A stretch of 64,000 nt of DNA from the NCBI RefSeq assembly GCF_900106065.1, contig NZ_LT629796.1, positions 4,929,501 to 4,993,500 on the forward strand. Reading direction: 5' to 3'. Shown here piece after piece: positions 1-9,448 of this stretch; the first letter of the stretch is position 1; each line of letters starts with the position of its first letter. Under the pieces are notes generated by a model, which saw only the letters and a program-made list of their open reading frames with translations, did not search any database and was not told the origin of the DNA. This stretch comes from Pseudomonas mandelii. Lineage in GTDB: Bacteria > Pseudomonadota > Gammaproteobacteria > Pseudomonadales > Pseudomonadaceae. A program made the translations under genes and the position numbers.

Positions 1-67
1 GAAGTAATCATCAGGGCACGGCAGGCCTTCTGATTATGTTTATCAACTGAATGCGGAGTATCCGAAC

Positions 68-262
68 ATGCCAAAAATGAAAACGAAAAGTGGTGCTGCT
101 AAGCGGTTTCTGAAAACTGCTAACGGTATCAAGCACAAGCACGCTTTCAAGAGCCACATCCTGACTAAAATGTCGACCAAGCGTAAGCGTCAACTGCGCG
201 GTAGCAGCTTGCTGCATCCGTCTGACGTGGCAAAAGTCGAGCGCATGCTGCGCCTTCGTTAA
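68..262 (+). CDS. rpmI: 50S ribosomal protein L35
   Basis: Small basic protein of 64 residues, the normal length for bL35, which binds 23S rRNA in the large ribosomal subunit. It starts [14 protein letters not shown] and is rich in Lys and Arg throughout, as expected of the family. The ATG follows a GCGGAG ribosome-binding site. rplT follows 28 bases downstream, the conserved infC-rpmI-rplT order; infC itself would lie just left of the window. In enterobacteria this operon is autoregulated by L20; that control is family knowledge and was not traced here. Confidence 0.98.
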   Translation: MPKMKTKSGAAKRFLKTANGIKHKHAFKSHILTKMSTKRKRQLRGSSLLHPSDVAKVERMLRLR

Positions 263-290
263 TTTTAGTCAAGAATAGAGGAAGTAACTC

Positions 291-647
291 ATGGCTCGTG
301 TAAAGCGTGGCGTCATTGCCCGTAAACGTCACAAAAAAATTCTGAAACTTGCTAAAGGCTACTACGGCGCTCGCTCGCGCGTATTCCGTGTTGCCAAGCA
401 AGCGGTAATCAAGGCAGGCCAATACGCCTACCGTGACCGTCGTCAGAAAAAACGTCAGTTCCGCGCTCTGTGGATCGCTCGTATCAACGCTGGTGCACGT
501 ATCAACGGTCTGTCCTACAGCCGTTTCATCGCCGGCCTGAAAAAAGCGTCCATCGAGATCGACCGTAAGGTTCTGGCTGATCTGGCAGTGAACGAAAAAG
601 CGGCGTTTGCTGCGATTGTCGAGAAAGCTAAAGCCACCTTGGCTTAA
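291..647 (+). CDS. rplT: 50S ribosomal protein L20
   Basis: 118-residue bL20, full length, an assembly protein of the 50S subunit that also represses its own operon in E. coli. The N-terminal stretch [19 protein letters not shown] is the typical basic tail that threads into 23S rRNA, and the globular C-terminal half contains the conserved [11 protein letters not shown] motif. The start is preceded by GAGGAAG. It lies 28 bases after rpmI, and a strong hairpin separates it from pheS. Confidence 0.98.
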   Translation: MARVKRGVIARKRHKKILKLAKGYYGARSRVFRVAKQAVIKAGQYAYRDRRQKKRQFRALWIARINAGARINGLSYSRFIAGLKKASIEIDRKVLADLAVNEKAAFAAIVEKAKATLA

Positions 648-703
648 GTACCCCCGACAGTCACCCGGTCTCACCTCTGTGGGACCAGGTGTTAAACGTC
701 ATA

Positions 704-1773
<1,070 letters not shown>

Positions 1774-1799
1774 TCGTAACGAATTCTTAGGAGAGCAGG

Positions 1800-4181
1800 A
1801 TGAAATTCAGTGAACAATGGCTGCGTGGCTGGGTAAGCCCGCAGGTAAGTCGCGACGAGCTGGTTGCCCGTCTGTCGATGGCCGGTCTTGAGGTCGATAG
1901 CGTTACGCTGGCCGCCGGTGAATTCAGTGGCGTGGTCGTGGGTGAGGTGCTGAGCACCGAGCAGCACCCGGACGCCGACAAGTTGCGCGTTTGCCAGGTC
2001 AGCAATGGCTCGGAAACCTTCCAGGTTGTGTGCGGAGCGCCAAACGTGCGCCCTGGCCTGAAGATCCCGTTCGCCATGATCGGTGCCGAACTGCCAGGCG
2101 ACTTCAAAATCAAGAAAGCCAAGCTGCGTGGCGTTGAATCCAACGGCATGCTGTGCTCGCAAGCCGAGCTGCAAGTCGGCGAAGGCAACGATGGCCTGAT
2201 GGAATTGCCGGCGGATGCGCCGGTCGGTCTGGATATTCGCGAGTACCTGAGCCTGGACGATGCCAGCATCGAGGTTGACCTGACCCCGAACCGCGGCGAT
2301 TGCCTGTCCCTGGCCGGTCTGGCCCGTGAAGTCGGCGCGCTGTATGACGCTGAAGTCACCCGTCCGGTGGTGGCTGTCGTGCCCGCCGTGCATGACGAAG
2401 TGCGCTCGATCGAAGTACTGGCGCCAGCCGCTTGCCCGCGTTACCTGGGTCGTGTGATCCGTAACGTCGATCTGTCCAAGCCTACGCCGCTGTGGATGGT
2501 CGAGCGCTTGCGTCGTGGCGACGTGCGCAGCATCGACGCTGCCGTGGACATCACCAACTACGTGATGCTTGAGCTGGGTCAGCCGCTGCACGCGTTCGAT
2601 CTCGCTGAAATCAATGGCGGCATCCGCGTGCGCATGGCCGAAGAAGGCGAGAAGCTGGTACTGCTCGACGGCCAGGAAGTCAGCCTGCGTAGCGATACGC
2701 TGGTGATTGCCGACCATACCCGCGCCTTGGCCATCGCCGGCGTCATGGGGGGCGAGCACAGTGGCGTCAACACCGCGACCACGCGTGATGTATTCCTGGA
2801 AAGTGCGTTCTTCGATCAGATTGCCGTCGCTGGCAAGGCTCGTTCTTACGGCCTGCACACTGATGCTTCGCACCGCTACGAGCGTGGCGTGGATTGGCAA
2901 TTGGCCCGCGAAGCCATGGAGCGCGCCACTGGCCTGCTGTTGGAAATCACTGGCGGCGAAGCTGGCCCGATCATCGAAACCGTCAGCGAACAGCACCTGC
3001 CGAAGATTGCTCCGGTCACCCTGCGTGCGCAGCGCATCACTCAGATGCTGGGCATGGAAATGGAGTCGGCCGAAGTCGAGCGTCTGCTCAGCGGCCTGGG
3101 CCTGAAGATTGCTGCAGATGGAGCAGGGCAGTGGCGCGTTGAAGTGCCAAGCCACCGCTTCGACATCAGCCTGGAAGTCGATCTGATCGAAGAGCTGGCC
3201 CGTCTGTACGGCTACAACCGTCTGCCGGTTCGCTACCCGCAAGCTCGCCTGGCACCGCAAGCCAAAGCCGAAGCGCGCAGCGATCTGCCTGAACTGCGTC
3301 GCCTGCTGGTGGCGCGTGGTTATCAGGAAGCGATCACCTACAGTTTCATCGATCCGAAACAATTCGAGTTGTTTAATCCGGGTGTCGAGCCGCTGCTGCT
3401 GGCCAACCCGATCTCGAATGACATGGCGGCCATGCGCTCGTCCTTGTGGCCCGGTCTGGTCAAGGCGCTTCAGCACAACCTGAACCGTCAACAGGATCGC
3501 GTCCGCTTGTTCGAAAGCGGCCTGCGCTTCGTTGGTCAGCTGGAAGGCCTGAAGCAAGAGCCGATGATTGCGGGTGTTGTTTGCGGTAGCCGTCTGCCGG
3601 AAGGCTGGGCTCAGGGTCGCGATGTCGTGGATTTCTTCGACGTCAAAGCCGACGTGGAAGCGGTGCTGGGCTTTGCCGGTGCACTGGATTCGTTCACTTT
3701 CGTGCCGGGCAAACACCCTGCGTTGCACCCGGGTCAAACCGCGCGCATCGAACGAGAAGGTCGCCTGGTTGGGTTCGTCGGCGCTATCCACCCTGAATTG
3801 TCAAAAACCCTCGGTCTCGACCGTCCGGTTTTCGTCTTCGAGCTGGTTCTGGCCGAAGTGGCATTGGGAAAAATGCCAAAATTCCAGGAGTTATCACGCT
3901 TTCCTGAAGTGCGTCGTGACCTGGCACTGATTGCGTCCACAGACGTTGCGGCCAGTGCCGTACTGGATGTAATCCGTGAAAATGCAGGCGAATGGCTCAC
4001 AGACCTCAGGCTATTTGACGTGTATCAGGGTAAAGGCATTGATCCTGATAGAAAAAGCCTTGCAGTCGGCTTGACCTGGCAGCATCCATCGCGCACTCTT
4101 AATGACGATGAGGTGAATACCACGACGCAAAACATCCTCACCTCGCTCGAACAAAGGTTGAACGCCACGTTAAGGAAGTGA
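1800..4181 (+). CDS. pheT: Phenylalanyl-tRNA synthetase beta subunit
   Basis: 793 residues, full length for the bacterial beta subunit that binds tRNA and carries the editing site. Visible domains are an N-terminal EMAP/OB-fold tRNA-binding domain (about residues 40-150, with EQHPDADKLRVCQV), the B3/B4 editing region (about 210-370), B5 (about 400-470) and a C-terminal ferredoxin-fold anticodon-binding domain (about 700-793, FPEVRRDLALI). The stop is only 3 bases before the ihfA start, so the two are translationally linked. Confidence 0.98.
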   Translation: MKFSEQWLRGWVSPQVSRDELVARLSMAGLEVDSVTLAAGEFSGVVVGEVLSTEQHPDADKLRVCQVSNGSETFQVVCGAPNVRPGLKIPFAMIGAELPGDFKIKKAKLRGVESNGMLCSQAELQVGEGNDGLMELPADAPVGLDIREYLSLDDASIEVDLTPNRGDCLSLAGLAREVGALYDAEVTRPVVAVVPAVHDEVRSIEVLAPAACPRYLGRVIRNVDLSKPTPLWMVERLRRGDVRSIDAAVDITNYVMLELGQPLHAFDLAEINGGIRVRMAEEGEKLVLLDGQEVSLRSDTLVIADHTRALAIAGVMGGEHSGVNTATTRDVFLESAFFDQIAVAGKARSYGLHTDASHRYERGVDWQLAREAMERATGLLLEITGGEAGPIIETVSEQHLPKIAPVTLRAQRITQMLGMEMESAEVERLLSGLGLKIAADGAGQWRVEVPSHRFDISLEVDLIEELARLYGYNRLPVRYPQARLAPQAKAEARSDLPELRRLLVARGYQEAITYSFIDPKQFELFNPGVEPLLLANPISNDMAAMRSSLWPGLVKALQHNLNRQQDRVRLFESGLRFVGQLEGLKQEPMIAGVVCGSRLPEGWAQGRDVVDFFDVKADVEAVLGFAGALDSFTFVPGKHPALHPGQTARIEREGRLVGFVGAIHPELSKTLGLDRPVFVFELVLAEVALGKMPKFQELSRFPEVRRDLALIASTDVAASAVLDVIRENAGEWLTDLRLFDVYQGKGIDPDRKSLAVGLTWQHPSRTLNDDEVNTTTQNILTSLEQRLNATLRK

Positions 4182-4184
4182 CGT

Positions 4185-4487
4185 ATGGGGGCTCTGACGA
4201 AAGCTGAGATGGCGGAACGTCTGTATGAAGAGCTGGGCCTGAATAAACGGGAGGCCAAGGAATTGGTCGAACTGTTTTTTGAAGAAATCAGGCACGCTCT
4301 TGAAGACAACGAACAAGTCAAATTGTCCGGTTTCGGCAATTTCGACCTTCGGGACAAACGCCAGCGGCCTGGCCGCAATCCGAAAACGGGTGAAGAAATC
4401 CCGATCACGGCTCGCCGTGTGGTCACCTTTCGTCCAGGGCAGAAGTTGAAGGCCCGAGTTGAGGCTTATGCTGGAACCAAGTCATAA
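4185..4487 (+). CDS. ihfA: Integration host factor alpha subunit
   Basis: 100-residue HU/IHF family protein that bends DNA as an IHF-alpha/beta heterodimer and serves recombination, replication and sigma-54 promoters. It begins [20 protein letters not shown] and contains the DNA-intercalating beta-arm signature [12 protein letters not shown] with the key proline. The pheT-ihfA linkage is the usual gammaproteobacterial arrangement. Its end overlaps the start of the next gene by 20 bases. IHF is also the usual partner of phage integrases, and an integrase gene lies about 0.6 kb downstream; this is coincidence of position. Confidence 0.97.
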   Translation: MGALTKAEMAERLYEELGLNKREAKELVELFFEEIRHALEDNEQVKLSGFGNFDLRDKRQRPGRNPKTGEEIPITARRVVTFRPGQKLKARVEAYAGTKS

Positions 4488-4824
4488 CGACGAGCTACCC
4501 GTCATCCCAGGCAAACGCTACTTCACCATTGGTGAAGTCAGCGAGCTGTGTGCGGTAAAACCGCACGTGCTGCGCTATTGGGAGCAGGAGTTTCCTCAAC
4601 TCAACCCCGTCAAACGCCGCGGAAACCGCCGGTATTATCAGCGACAAGACGTGCTGATGATCCGGCAGATCCGCGCGCTTCTTTATGATCAAGGGTTCAC
4701 CATCGGCGGCGCGCGCTTGCGTTTGTCCGGCGATGAAGCCAAAGACGACACCACCCAATACAAACAGATGATTCGGCAGATGATTGCTGAGTTGGAAGAT
4801 GTGTTGGTTGTCCTCAAGAAATAA
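4468..4824 (+). CDS. MerR-family transcriptional regulator
   Basis: 118 residues. The N-terminal winged helix-turn-helix ([16 protein letters not shown] start, then [13 protein letters not shown] and [15 protein letters not shown]) is typical of the small MerR proteins found after ihfA in gammaproteobacteria. There is no metal-binding cysteine pattern at the C-terminus, so a metal sensor is unlikely. I chose the ATG at 4468, which has GAGG eight bases upstream and lies inside the ihfA 3' end. Targets are unknown. Confidence 0.9.
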   Translation: MLEPSHNDELPVIPGKRYFTIGEVSELCAVKPHVLRYWEQEFPQLNPVKRRGNRRYYQRQDVLMIRQIRALLYDQGFTIGGARLRLSGDEAKDDTTQYKQMIRQMIAELEDVLVVLKK

Positions 4825-4913
4825 TTTCCTGCATTTGAATACTTCCAGTTTTCAAAAGCTTGCGATATATTCTTGAGCGTTCTTCGAGAAGAGGAACGAG
4901 TTTCACGCCTAGT

Positions 4914-4990
4914 CGGGGCGTAGCGCAGTCCGGTAGCGCACTAGCATGGGGTGCTAGGGGTCGAGTGTTCGAATCACTCCGTCCCGACCA
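4914..4990 (+). tRNA. tRNA-Pro (anticodon GGG)
   Basis: 77 bases including an encoded CCA. The acceptor stem CGGGGCG pairs with CGTCCCG (one G-U). The anticodon stem CTAGC/GCTAG encloses the loop ATGGGGT, giving anticodon GGG for proline. The T-arm contains GTTCGAATC. The tRNA 3' end is a common target of tyrosine integrases, and an integrase gene lies 70 bases beyond, so this is the likely attL side of the adjacent element. Confidence 0.97.
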
Positions 4991-5007
4991 TATTTTTCAA
5001 TGACTTA

Positions 5008-5035
5008 GGCCAATGTTCGCGCATTGGCCTTTTTC
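5008..5035 (+). terminator. Intrinsic terminator after tRNA-Pro
   Basis: An 8-bp stem GGCCAATG/CATTGGCC with a short loop, followed by TTTTTC, 17 bases after the tRNA CCA end. It fits a tRNA terminator. Whether it belongs to the chromosome or came in with the integrated element cannot be decided without attR. Confidence 0.8.
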
Positions 5036-5059
5036 ATGCGTAGGGACTTTTGCGGGGGT

Positions 5060-6256
5060 TCATGCGGTTTTCCTCCTCAGGATGGTCAGTGCCGGTCCCC
5101 GCGAATCGGTGGCTGACACTTTGTTTGCCTCTGTAATCAGCTGCTCAAGCTCTGCTGTAGAATAGTGGCTCGTAACACTGCCATTCTTGTGCCCCAAGAG
5201 CGCCTTCCGATCCTCCAGCGTCACGCCCGCCGCACGAAGCCTTCTGCCAAAGGTGTGCTTGAGGTCGTGAACTCTGATCGATCTGAACCCGGGGTGAGCC
5301 GGTGATTTGTGTTCCGCTTCCCACTTTGCCGCCGCTCTCACCCTGGCCTTCTTCCACGCTGTGTCATTCATCCGGTGCATCGCGGTTGGTCCACGCTCGT
5401 CCGTCTGCCCGTACGGGAAGACGTAGGTCGGGTGCAGACCGCGCTGTCCATCGATGACCGACATCGCCACCTTGTTCAGCACCACCAGTCTCTCGTCACC
5501 GTTCTTCACGCCGGACTTTTCATTCCTCCCGCCGAAGTCAGCCGGAATCAAGAACACACTCGTATCCAGCTCCGGAACCCGAATCTCCCAATCCCATTGC
5601 AGCTTGCAGACTTCCTGCTCCCGTGAGCCTGTATTCACCTTGTAAAGCGACATCCTCAATAGGTGATCAGGGATCTCAGAGAATAGCGTCGACTGCTCTG
5701 CCCACGACATTGGGTAGGGCTTTCTGCTCGACTTCTTTTCTTCCAGCATCGAGATCATCGGCACGCTATCCAGCCACGGCCGCTTCTCCGCATCTCGCCA
5801 CTTCCTGTGGCACAGGTTCAAGATCCGAACGACACGCTGTAATGCGATGTTCACGGTCCGGTTCGACACGCCTGGCTTTACCTTCCCACTCTTTGTTGTT
5901 GTAGGTTGCTGCCGGTCTCGCTTAAATGCAGCCAAGGTTCCGTCATCTATATGAGTGATCGGCAGATCACCGATGTACGGGTCCAGCTGTTCAATGTGCG
6001 ATGCGGACAAGCTGATGGATGCCTGATCCTTGAATTCCACCAGGAACCGGGTAGCTGCCTCGCGCCAGGTTCGCACCTGGCGTACTCCGTAGACTTTCTC
6101 CTGTCTGAGCTTTTCCAGACGGTGGATCAAGTACTGCTCGGCTTCTTCCCTTTCGCTTGATCCAGTGCTTTCTTGAAGTCGCTGACCTCGGACGACTTTG
6201 TCGATGTGCCAAATCCCGTTCCTCTCATAGAGGCCGGAGATTGTTTTTCGCGCCAT
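5060..6256 (-). CDS. int: Phage-type tyrosine site-specific integrase
   Basis: 398 residues. The N-terminal half is an arm- and core-binding region, and the catalytic domain covers about residues 190-370. Visible active-site positions are Arg212 (TGSREQEVCKL), His330 (HDLKHTFGRRLRAAG), His356 (LLGHKNG) and Tyr365 (SHYS). The usual box II HxxR reads H-D-L-K, with Lys333 in place of Arg; I believe this occurs in a subgroup of Pseudomonas integrases. It is encoded toward the tRNA-Pro gene with its 3' end nearest to it, the standard layout for an element inserted in a tRNA 3' end. Its start overlaps the preceding gene. Confidence 0.93.
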   Translation of the reverse strand: MARKTISGLYERNGIWHIDKVVRGQRLQESTGSSEREEAEQYLIHRLEKLRQEKVYGVRQVRTWREAATRFLVEFKDQASISLSASHIEQLDPYIGDLPITHIDDGTLAAFKRDRQQPTTTKSGKVKPGVSNRTVNIALQRVVRILNLCHRKWRDAEKRPWLDSVPMISMLEEKKSSRKPYPMSWAEQSTLFSEIPDHLLRMSLYKVNTGSREQEVCKLQWDWEIRVPELDTSVFLIPADFGGRNEKSGVKNGDERLVVLNKVAMSVIDGQRGLHPTYVFPYGQTDERGPTAMHRMNDTAWKKARVRAAAKWEAEHKSPAHPGFRSIRVHDLKHTFGRRLRAAGVTLEDRKALLGHKNGSVTSHYSTAELEQLITEANKVSATDSRGPALTILRRKTA

Positions 6257-6528
6257 TTATTGACTCCTTGGCGCCCACTGCGGGGCTGATTGTTGTCCTG
6301 ATTGACCGCTTTTTCAATTGCCATGGACTCGACATAGGCGTCTGCCCACTGGTCGAGCTCCAGCCGATCGAAGCCGATGCCCTGTTTCCCGATCGGGAAT
6401 TCCCGAACGTTCGGCCTGACCGTTTTGTTGAATTCATCCCGGCACATGCCGAGGTAGCCGTATGCCTCGCCGGCGCGAATGAAGCGCGGGATGATGGGCG
6501 CGACCTGGGCCGCGCTTCGATTGGACAT
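6127..6528 (-). CDS. Excisionase/AlpA-like small DNA-binding protein
   Basis: About 133 residues from the ATG at 6528, which follows GGAGACAGCT; an ATG four codons earlier is possible. Residues about 15-65 (RAGEAYGYLGMCRDEFNKTV and FDRLELDQWADAYVE) look like a winged-helix MerR/AlpA-type fold of the kind used by Xis proteins. The remaining half is polar and low in structure. It overlaps the integrase start by 130 bases in another frame, a tight int-xis style coupling. Function is inferred from fold and position only. Confidence 0.6.
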   Translation of the reverse strand: MSNRSAAQVAPIIPRFIRAGEAYGYLGMCRDEFNKTVRPNVREFPIGKQGIGFDRLELDQWADAYVESMAIEKAVNQDNNQPRSGRQGVNKWREKQSPASMRGTGFGTSTKSSEVSDFKKALDQAKGKKPSST

Positions 6529-6686
6529 AGCTGTCTCCATGCCGCTTGTAGCGGCTCAGGCGGTGTGGGAAGTGGTTGTGATTTTGGCGAGAATTTCAAT
6601 CTGGGATAGTTTATGCTGGGTGTCTTTCTTAACATCCAAGCACTGCCGAATTTGAGAAGCAGTAGATCGAAAGTTGGAAGACATAA

Positions 6687-7073
6687 ATGATCGAGCATAA
6701 AGTAAAAGTTGGTGACTACACGGTTGTCTGCTCTGGAGTGGTTGTTATACCAGCAGGGATAAAAGAGATTGCTATAGAGTTTGGTGGGCTTAACTTTACA
6801 TTTGAGTTTGTGGTTGATGAAAGTGGTCCAGGTTTATATATTAAAGGCAAGGATAAAACTTTGCTGGTCAGTGTAAAAAACTACACTTTTGAAAACTCTA
6901 CTTCCGGTCGCGGTAAAACTAACGAGTTTATGAGAGTTGGCTTGTTTAATGGCGAGGCATTATTCGTTTCTTTTATAATAGCTACTAGGAAAAACAATAG
7001 CAGGGTGTTGACCTATACATTTGCATCTCAGCCGGATACCGATGATCGGGTTGAAGGGGATGCCGATGAATAG
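6687..7073 (+). CDS. Uncharacterised small beta-rich cargo protein
   Basis: 128 residues, clearly richer in AT than the flanking minus-strand genes, and on the opposite strand. The ATG has GGAAG upstream. There is no signal peptide and no membrane segment. Alternating hydrophobic residues suggest a beta-sandwich. It overlaps the next gene by 8 bases (ATGAATAG), so the two form a coupled pair. I do not recognise the family with certainty; it may belong to one of the newer DUFs found as prophage morons. Composition and orientation point to an acquired accessory gene. Confidence 0.7.
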   Translation: MIEHKVKVGDYTVVCSGVVVIPAGIKEIAIEFGGLNFTFEFVVDESGPGLYIKGKDKTLLVSVKNYTFENSTSGRGKTNEFMRVGLFNGEALFVSFIIATRKNNSRVLTYTFASQPDTDDRVEGDADE

Positions 7074-7443
7074 CGAAGATAAAGTCGATCACGTTGATTC
7101 AATAGACGTTAAATCGCGACCGGCTAATAGAGTGGACACTGTAGAAAAGAACGAGCGTCCAAGTAAGCGATCTTGGGTGTCATCAGTTTTGATGTCACCA
7201 TTTTCAGCTGTAATAGGAAAAGGCGACGAAGCGAAAGACTCTGTTGTCTGGTATGTTATTACTAGGGTGGTGAGGTTAGCCTCAGGGGTGCTGTTTTTTC
7301 TTTTCGGTGTTGATTTATATTATCATCAAGGGGAAAACTGCATGAATATTTTGAAAGAAGCTTGGAACGTATTTGTTCCTATCATTACGTTAGCTATGGG
7401 ATATCTGTTTGGCAAACAGAACAAGGCGTCGAGTACTGAGTAA
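7066..7443 (+). CDS. Small membrane protein, partner of the preceding gene
   Basis: 125 residues from the ATG at 7066, which overlaps the previous stop. The first half is polar and charged. The second half has two predicted membrane segments (about residues 68-88, RLASGVLFFLFGVDLYY, and about 100-117, VFVPIITLAMGYLFG) and a short polar tail. No catalytic motif is visible. The coupling to a soluble beta-rich protein in an AT-rich two-gene unit inside an integrated element suggests a phage-exclusion or similar moron; that is inference. Confidence 0.7.
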   Translation: MNSEDKVDHVDSIDVKSRPANRVDTVEKNERPSKRSWVSSVLMSPFSAVIGKGDEAKDSVVWYVITRVVRLASGVLFFLFGVDLYYHQGENCMNILKEAWNVFVPIITLAMGYLFGKQNKASSTE

Positions 7444-7463
7444 GCCGCTGAGATTGGAACGCT

Positions 7464-7763
7464 TCATTCGGGCAGCTTTGGAATGTGGGTCAGAGTGCCA
7501 TCTAGGATCGCAGCCTTGATGGCCTCGAACTCCCAGGCGTAATACTGGGATTCGACGCAGACGCGCATTTCGCCGTAGTCATGATTCTTGCGTCGGATGA
7601 ACGCCTCGGCGGCATCCTTGGTGAAATGGCTATTCACGATCTCCCAGCGCTGGTGCCAGCCGGTGACGGTATGGTCTTCCAAGTCGCTGAGGGCTTCCCA
7701 TTGATCATCTTCATCGAGTTCGAGGAAGCGGCATTCCCGATCTGCCATGAGCTGGTCGTTCAA
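7464..7763 (-). CDS. Hypothetical acidic phage protein
   Basis: 99 residues, acidic, with many aromatic residues (QWEALSDLEDHTVTGWHQRW). It sits in the minus-strand early-type operon. The start is uncertain: the listed one is TTG, an ATG lies at 7745, and the frame stays open to 7823. No known domain recognised. It resembles the small accessory proteins between integrase and recombination genes of Pseudomonas temperate phages. Confidence 0.55.
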   Translation of the reverse strand: MNDQLMADRECRFLELDEDDQWEALSDLEDHTVTGWHQRWEIVNSHFTKDAAEAFIRRKNHDYGEMRVCVESQYYAWEFEAIKAAILDGTLTHIPKLPE

Positions 7764-7826
7764 TTCCCCGCGCTCATCATCATCCAGGTCGTCCCAATAT
7801 TCCTTTGGGCTGAACCATGAGCGATC

Positions 7827-8051
7827 TTAGTGGCAAACCACCCGCCCTTCGGCGAAGTCGATGTCGAATCCGTAGTCGATGCGCTTGGTCTGCACGGTGA
7901 ACAGCGCGGCCGCTGTGTGGTGCCATTTAACTCCGGCACCGTTGCAGTCATGACGAAGGCGTTCTACGAAGTCGGCCCACGTCGCGGCGTCTAGGTCGTG
8001 ACCGGTTGCCAGGCTCGGCGCCGGCTCAGCGATTTGGTTTTCCATGGGCAT
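7827..8051 (-). CDS. Hypothetical small phage protein
   Basis: 74 residues if started at the ATG at 8051, or 72 from 8045; an AGGTAA element lies close upstream. The core reads DAATWADFVERLRHDCNGAG and later KRIDYGFDIDFAEGRVVC. No domain recognised. A GCCGCT-AT-AGCGGC palindrome lies 12 bases before the start on the coding strand, matching a similar palindrome before the Xis-like gene. Confidence 0.5.
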   Translation of the reverse strand: MPMENQIAEPAPSLATGHDLDAATWADFVERLRHDCNGAGVKWHHTAAALFTVQTKRIDYGFDIDFAEGRVVCH

Positions 8052-8134
8052 TACCTGTTCTTTGCCGCTATAGCGGCTGACTTTGAAGGGGGAGGGAGTA
8101 AGGTTTTTGCGGGAGGAGTACAGATGTACTCCTG

Positions 8135-8716
8135 TCAGGATTCGGCTGATTCTGCCGCTGGGTGCGTCGAGTTCCAGCGTTCGAAAGCTTCTTGAGTAGT
8201 GGCCGCTTCGATCTTCTCGCCGCACTGGTAGCAGTGCGCAACGCCGCCATCTGCACCGACATCGCGATGCCCTTGTTTGCACGGGTTCATGTGCCAGTCA
8301 TCAATCGGCTCGGCCGCGGCTTCAGCTTCGTCGACAACCAACCTCATCCCGCAGCAGTGGCAGAAATTCATGCCGTTCTCTACCGGACCGTCATCGTGGA
8401 ATGACCAGGTGGTGCCACAGGCGCTGTTCCAGATACCGCTATCGTCGTCTTGGCTCCACTCGCAAGCCTTTGAGAAATCGTCGATCAGCTGATCCGCTGC
8501 GTGCAGGCGCAGCTGCAGGGCGTCACGCTCGGCGGTGATGCGTTCGAAGTGCTGGGCCAGCGTGCATGCGAAGTCGCCGGCCAACCGCTCAGCGATGTAC
8601 TGGCGGTAGTCGTGACGCTTGAGTACAGTCTTGAACAGGTTGGCGATGTAACTCCGTCCGCCATCTGGCGTGTTCAGGTCAAAGCCGGGCTCGGCCGAAT
8701 GGTTTTCTCGGGACAT
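8135..8716 (-). CDS. Lar-like zinc-ribbon protein
   Basis: 193 residues. The N-terminal half is a helical region with a likely coiled coil (about 50-85). Two cysteine clusters follow: FCHCCGMRL (about 118-126) and NPCKQGHRD...CYQCGEKI (about 145-171), ending with TTQEAFERWN. The last part matches the Lar restriction-alleviation family layout, where paired Cys motifs precede an A-x-x-x-WN ending. Lar proteins of lambdoid phages modulate type I restriction. The family call rests on the C-terminal pattern alone; the long N-terminus is not typical. Confidence 0.55.
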   Translation of the reverse strand: MSRENHSAEPGFDLNTPDGGRSYIANLFKTVLKRHDYRQYIAERLAGDFACTLAQHFERITAERDALQLRLHAADQLIDDFSKACEWSQDDDSGIWNSACGTTWSFHDDGPVENGMNFCHCCGMRLVVDEAEAAAEPIDDWHMNPCKQGHRDVGADGGVAHCYQCGEKIEAATTQEAFERWNSTHPAAESAES

Positions 8717-8778
8717 GGGGATACCTCAATGCTTCGGCACAGTAGAGTCGGAAGCAGGTCATAAGGAAGGTGGTTTTT

Positions 8779-9429
8779 ATGGGCAGGGTGCTTGCGATAA
8801 TTGGGATTGTTCTTACTGTTCTCTACGCGGTTTTTGCTTGGTGGTTAATTGGTGACCGAATTCAAACGCTTCGATCTATGGGGCTGAACGAGGTCGGAGA
8901 TTTTCTAGCTGGCGCTTTTGGCCCTCTAGCAATCCTCTGGCTTGTTTTGGGTTTTTTTCAGCAAGGTATAGAGCTTCGCCAAGGAACTGATGCTCTCAGG
9001 TTACAAGCTCAAGAGCTAAATAATTCCGTTGTTCAGCAGTGCGAAATGGTTGCGGCACAAAAAGCCAATCTGCTGAATTACGAAAGGACACTAGAGCCTA
9101 TTTTGCATCTAGACGTTAGTGACAGTGGATGGAGCGAAGGGGAGTTCTATGTCAGCCTGAATATAAATAATACCGGCGAATATTGTGAGTCAGTAATCAT
9201 AAAGTTATTTGCGACCGATAATGGTGAAAGAATCGCTGACCCACTCATAACCGGAGCCTCTTGTTCTGTACGATTTGACGGTCTTCATGAGTGGGAGGAC
9301 TTTGAAGTTGTCGTTGAGTACAAGACAAGAAGCGGCGCGTCTAACTCGCAAAAATTTAGTGCTGCAAGTTATGATGAAGAGGGTTATGGGTATAACTATT
9401 ATGTGAGAAAGCTTCCTTTCCTAAATTAA
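8779..9429 (+). CDS. Two-TM membrane protein (cargo/moron)
   Basis: 216 residues from the ATG at 8779, which has AAGGAAGG about 8 bases upstream. Two membrane segments occupy about residues 3-24 (VLAIIGIVLTVLYAVFAWW) and 43-62 (GPLAILWLVLGFFQQG), followed by a coiled-coil stretch and a beta-rich C-terminal domain of about 110 residues. The two-TM head resembles AbiC-type and similar membrane sensors. AT-rich and opposite in direction to the flanking genes, which argues for a later insertion. Function unknown. Confidence 0.75.
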   Translation: MGRVLAIIGIVLTVLYAVFAWWLIGDRIQTLRSMGLNEVGDFLAGAFGPLAILWLVLGFFQQGIELRQGTDALRLQAQELNNSVVQQCEMVAAQKANLLNYERTLEPILHLDVSDSGWSEGEFYVSLNINNTGEYCESVIIKLFATDNGERIADPLITGASCSVRFDGLHEWEDFEVVVEYKTRSGASNSQKFSAASYDEEGYGYNYYVRKLPFLN

Positions 9430-9448
9430 TCTTTCAGTATTGATTTAC

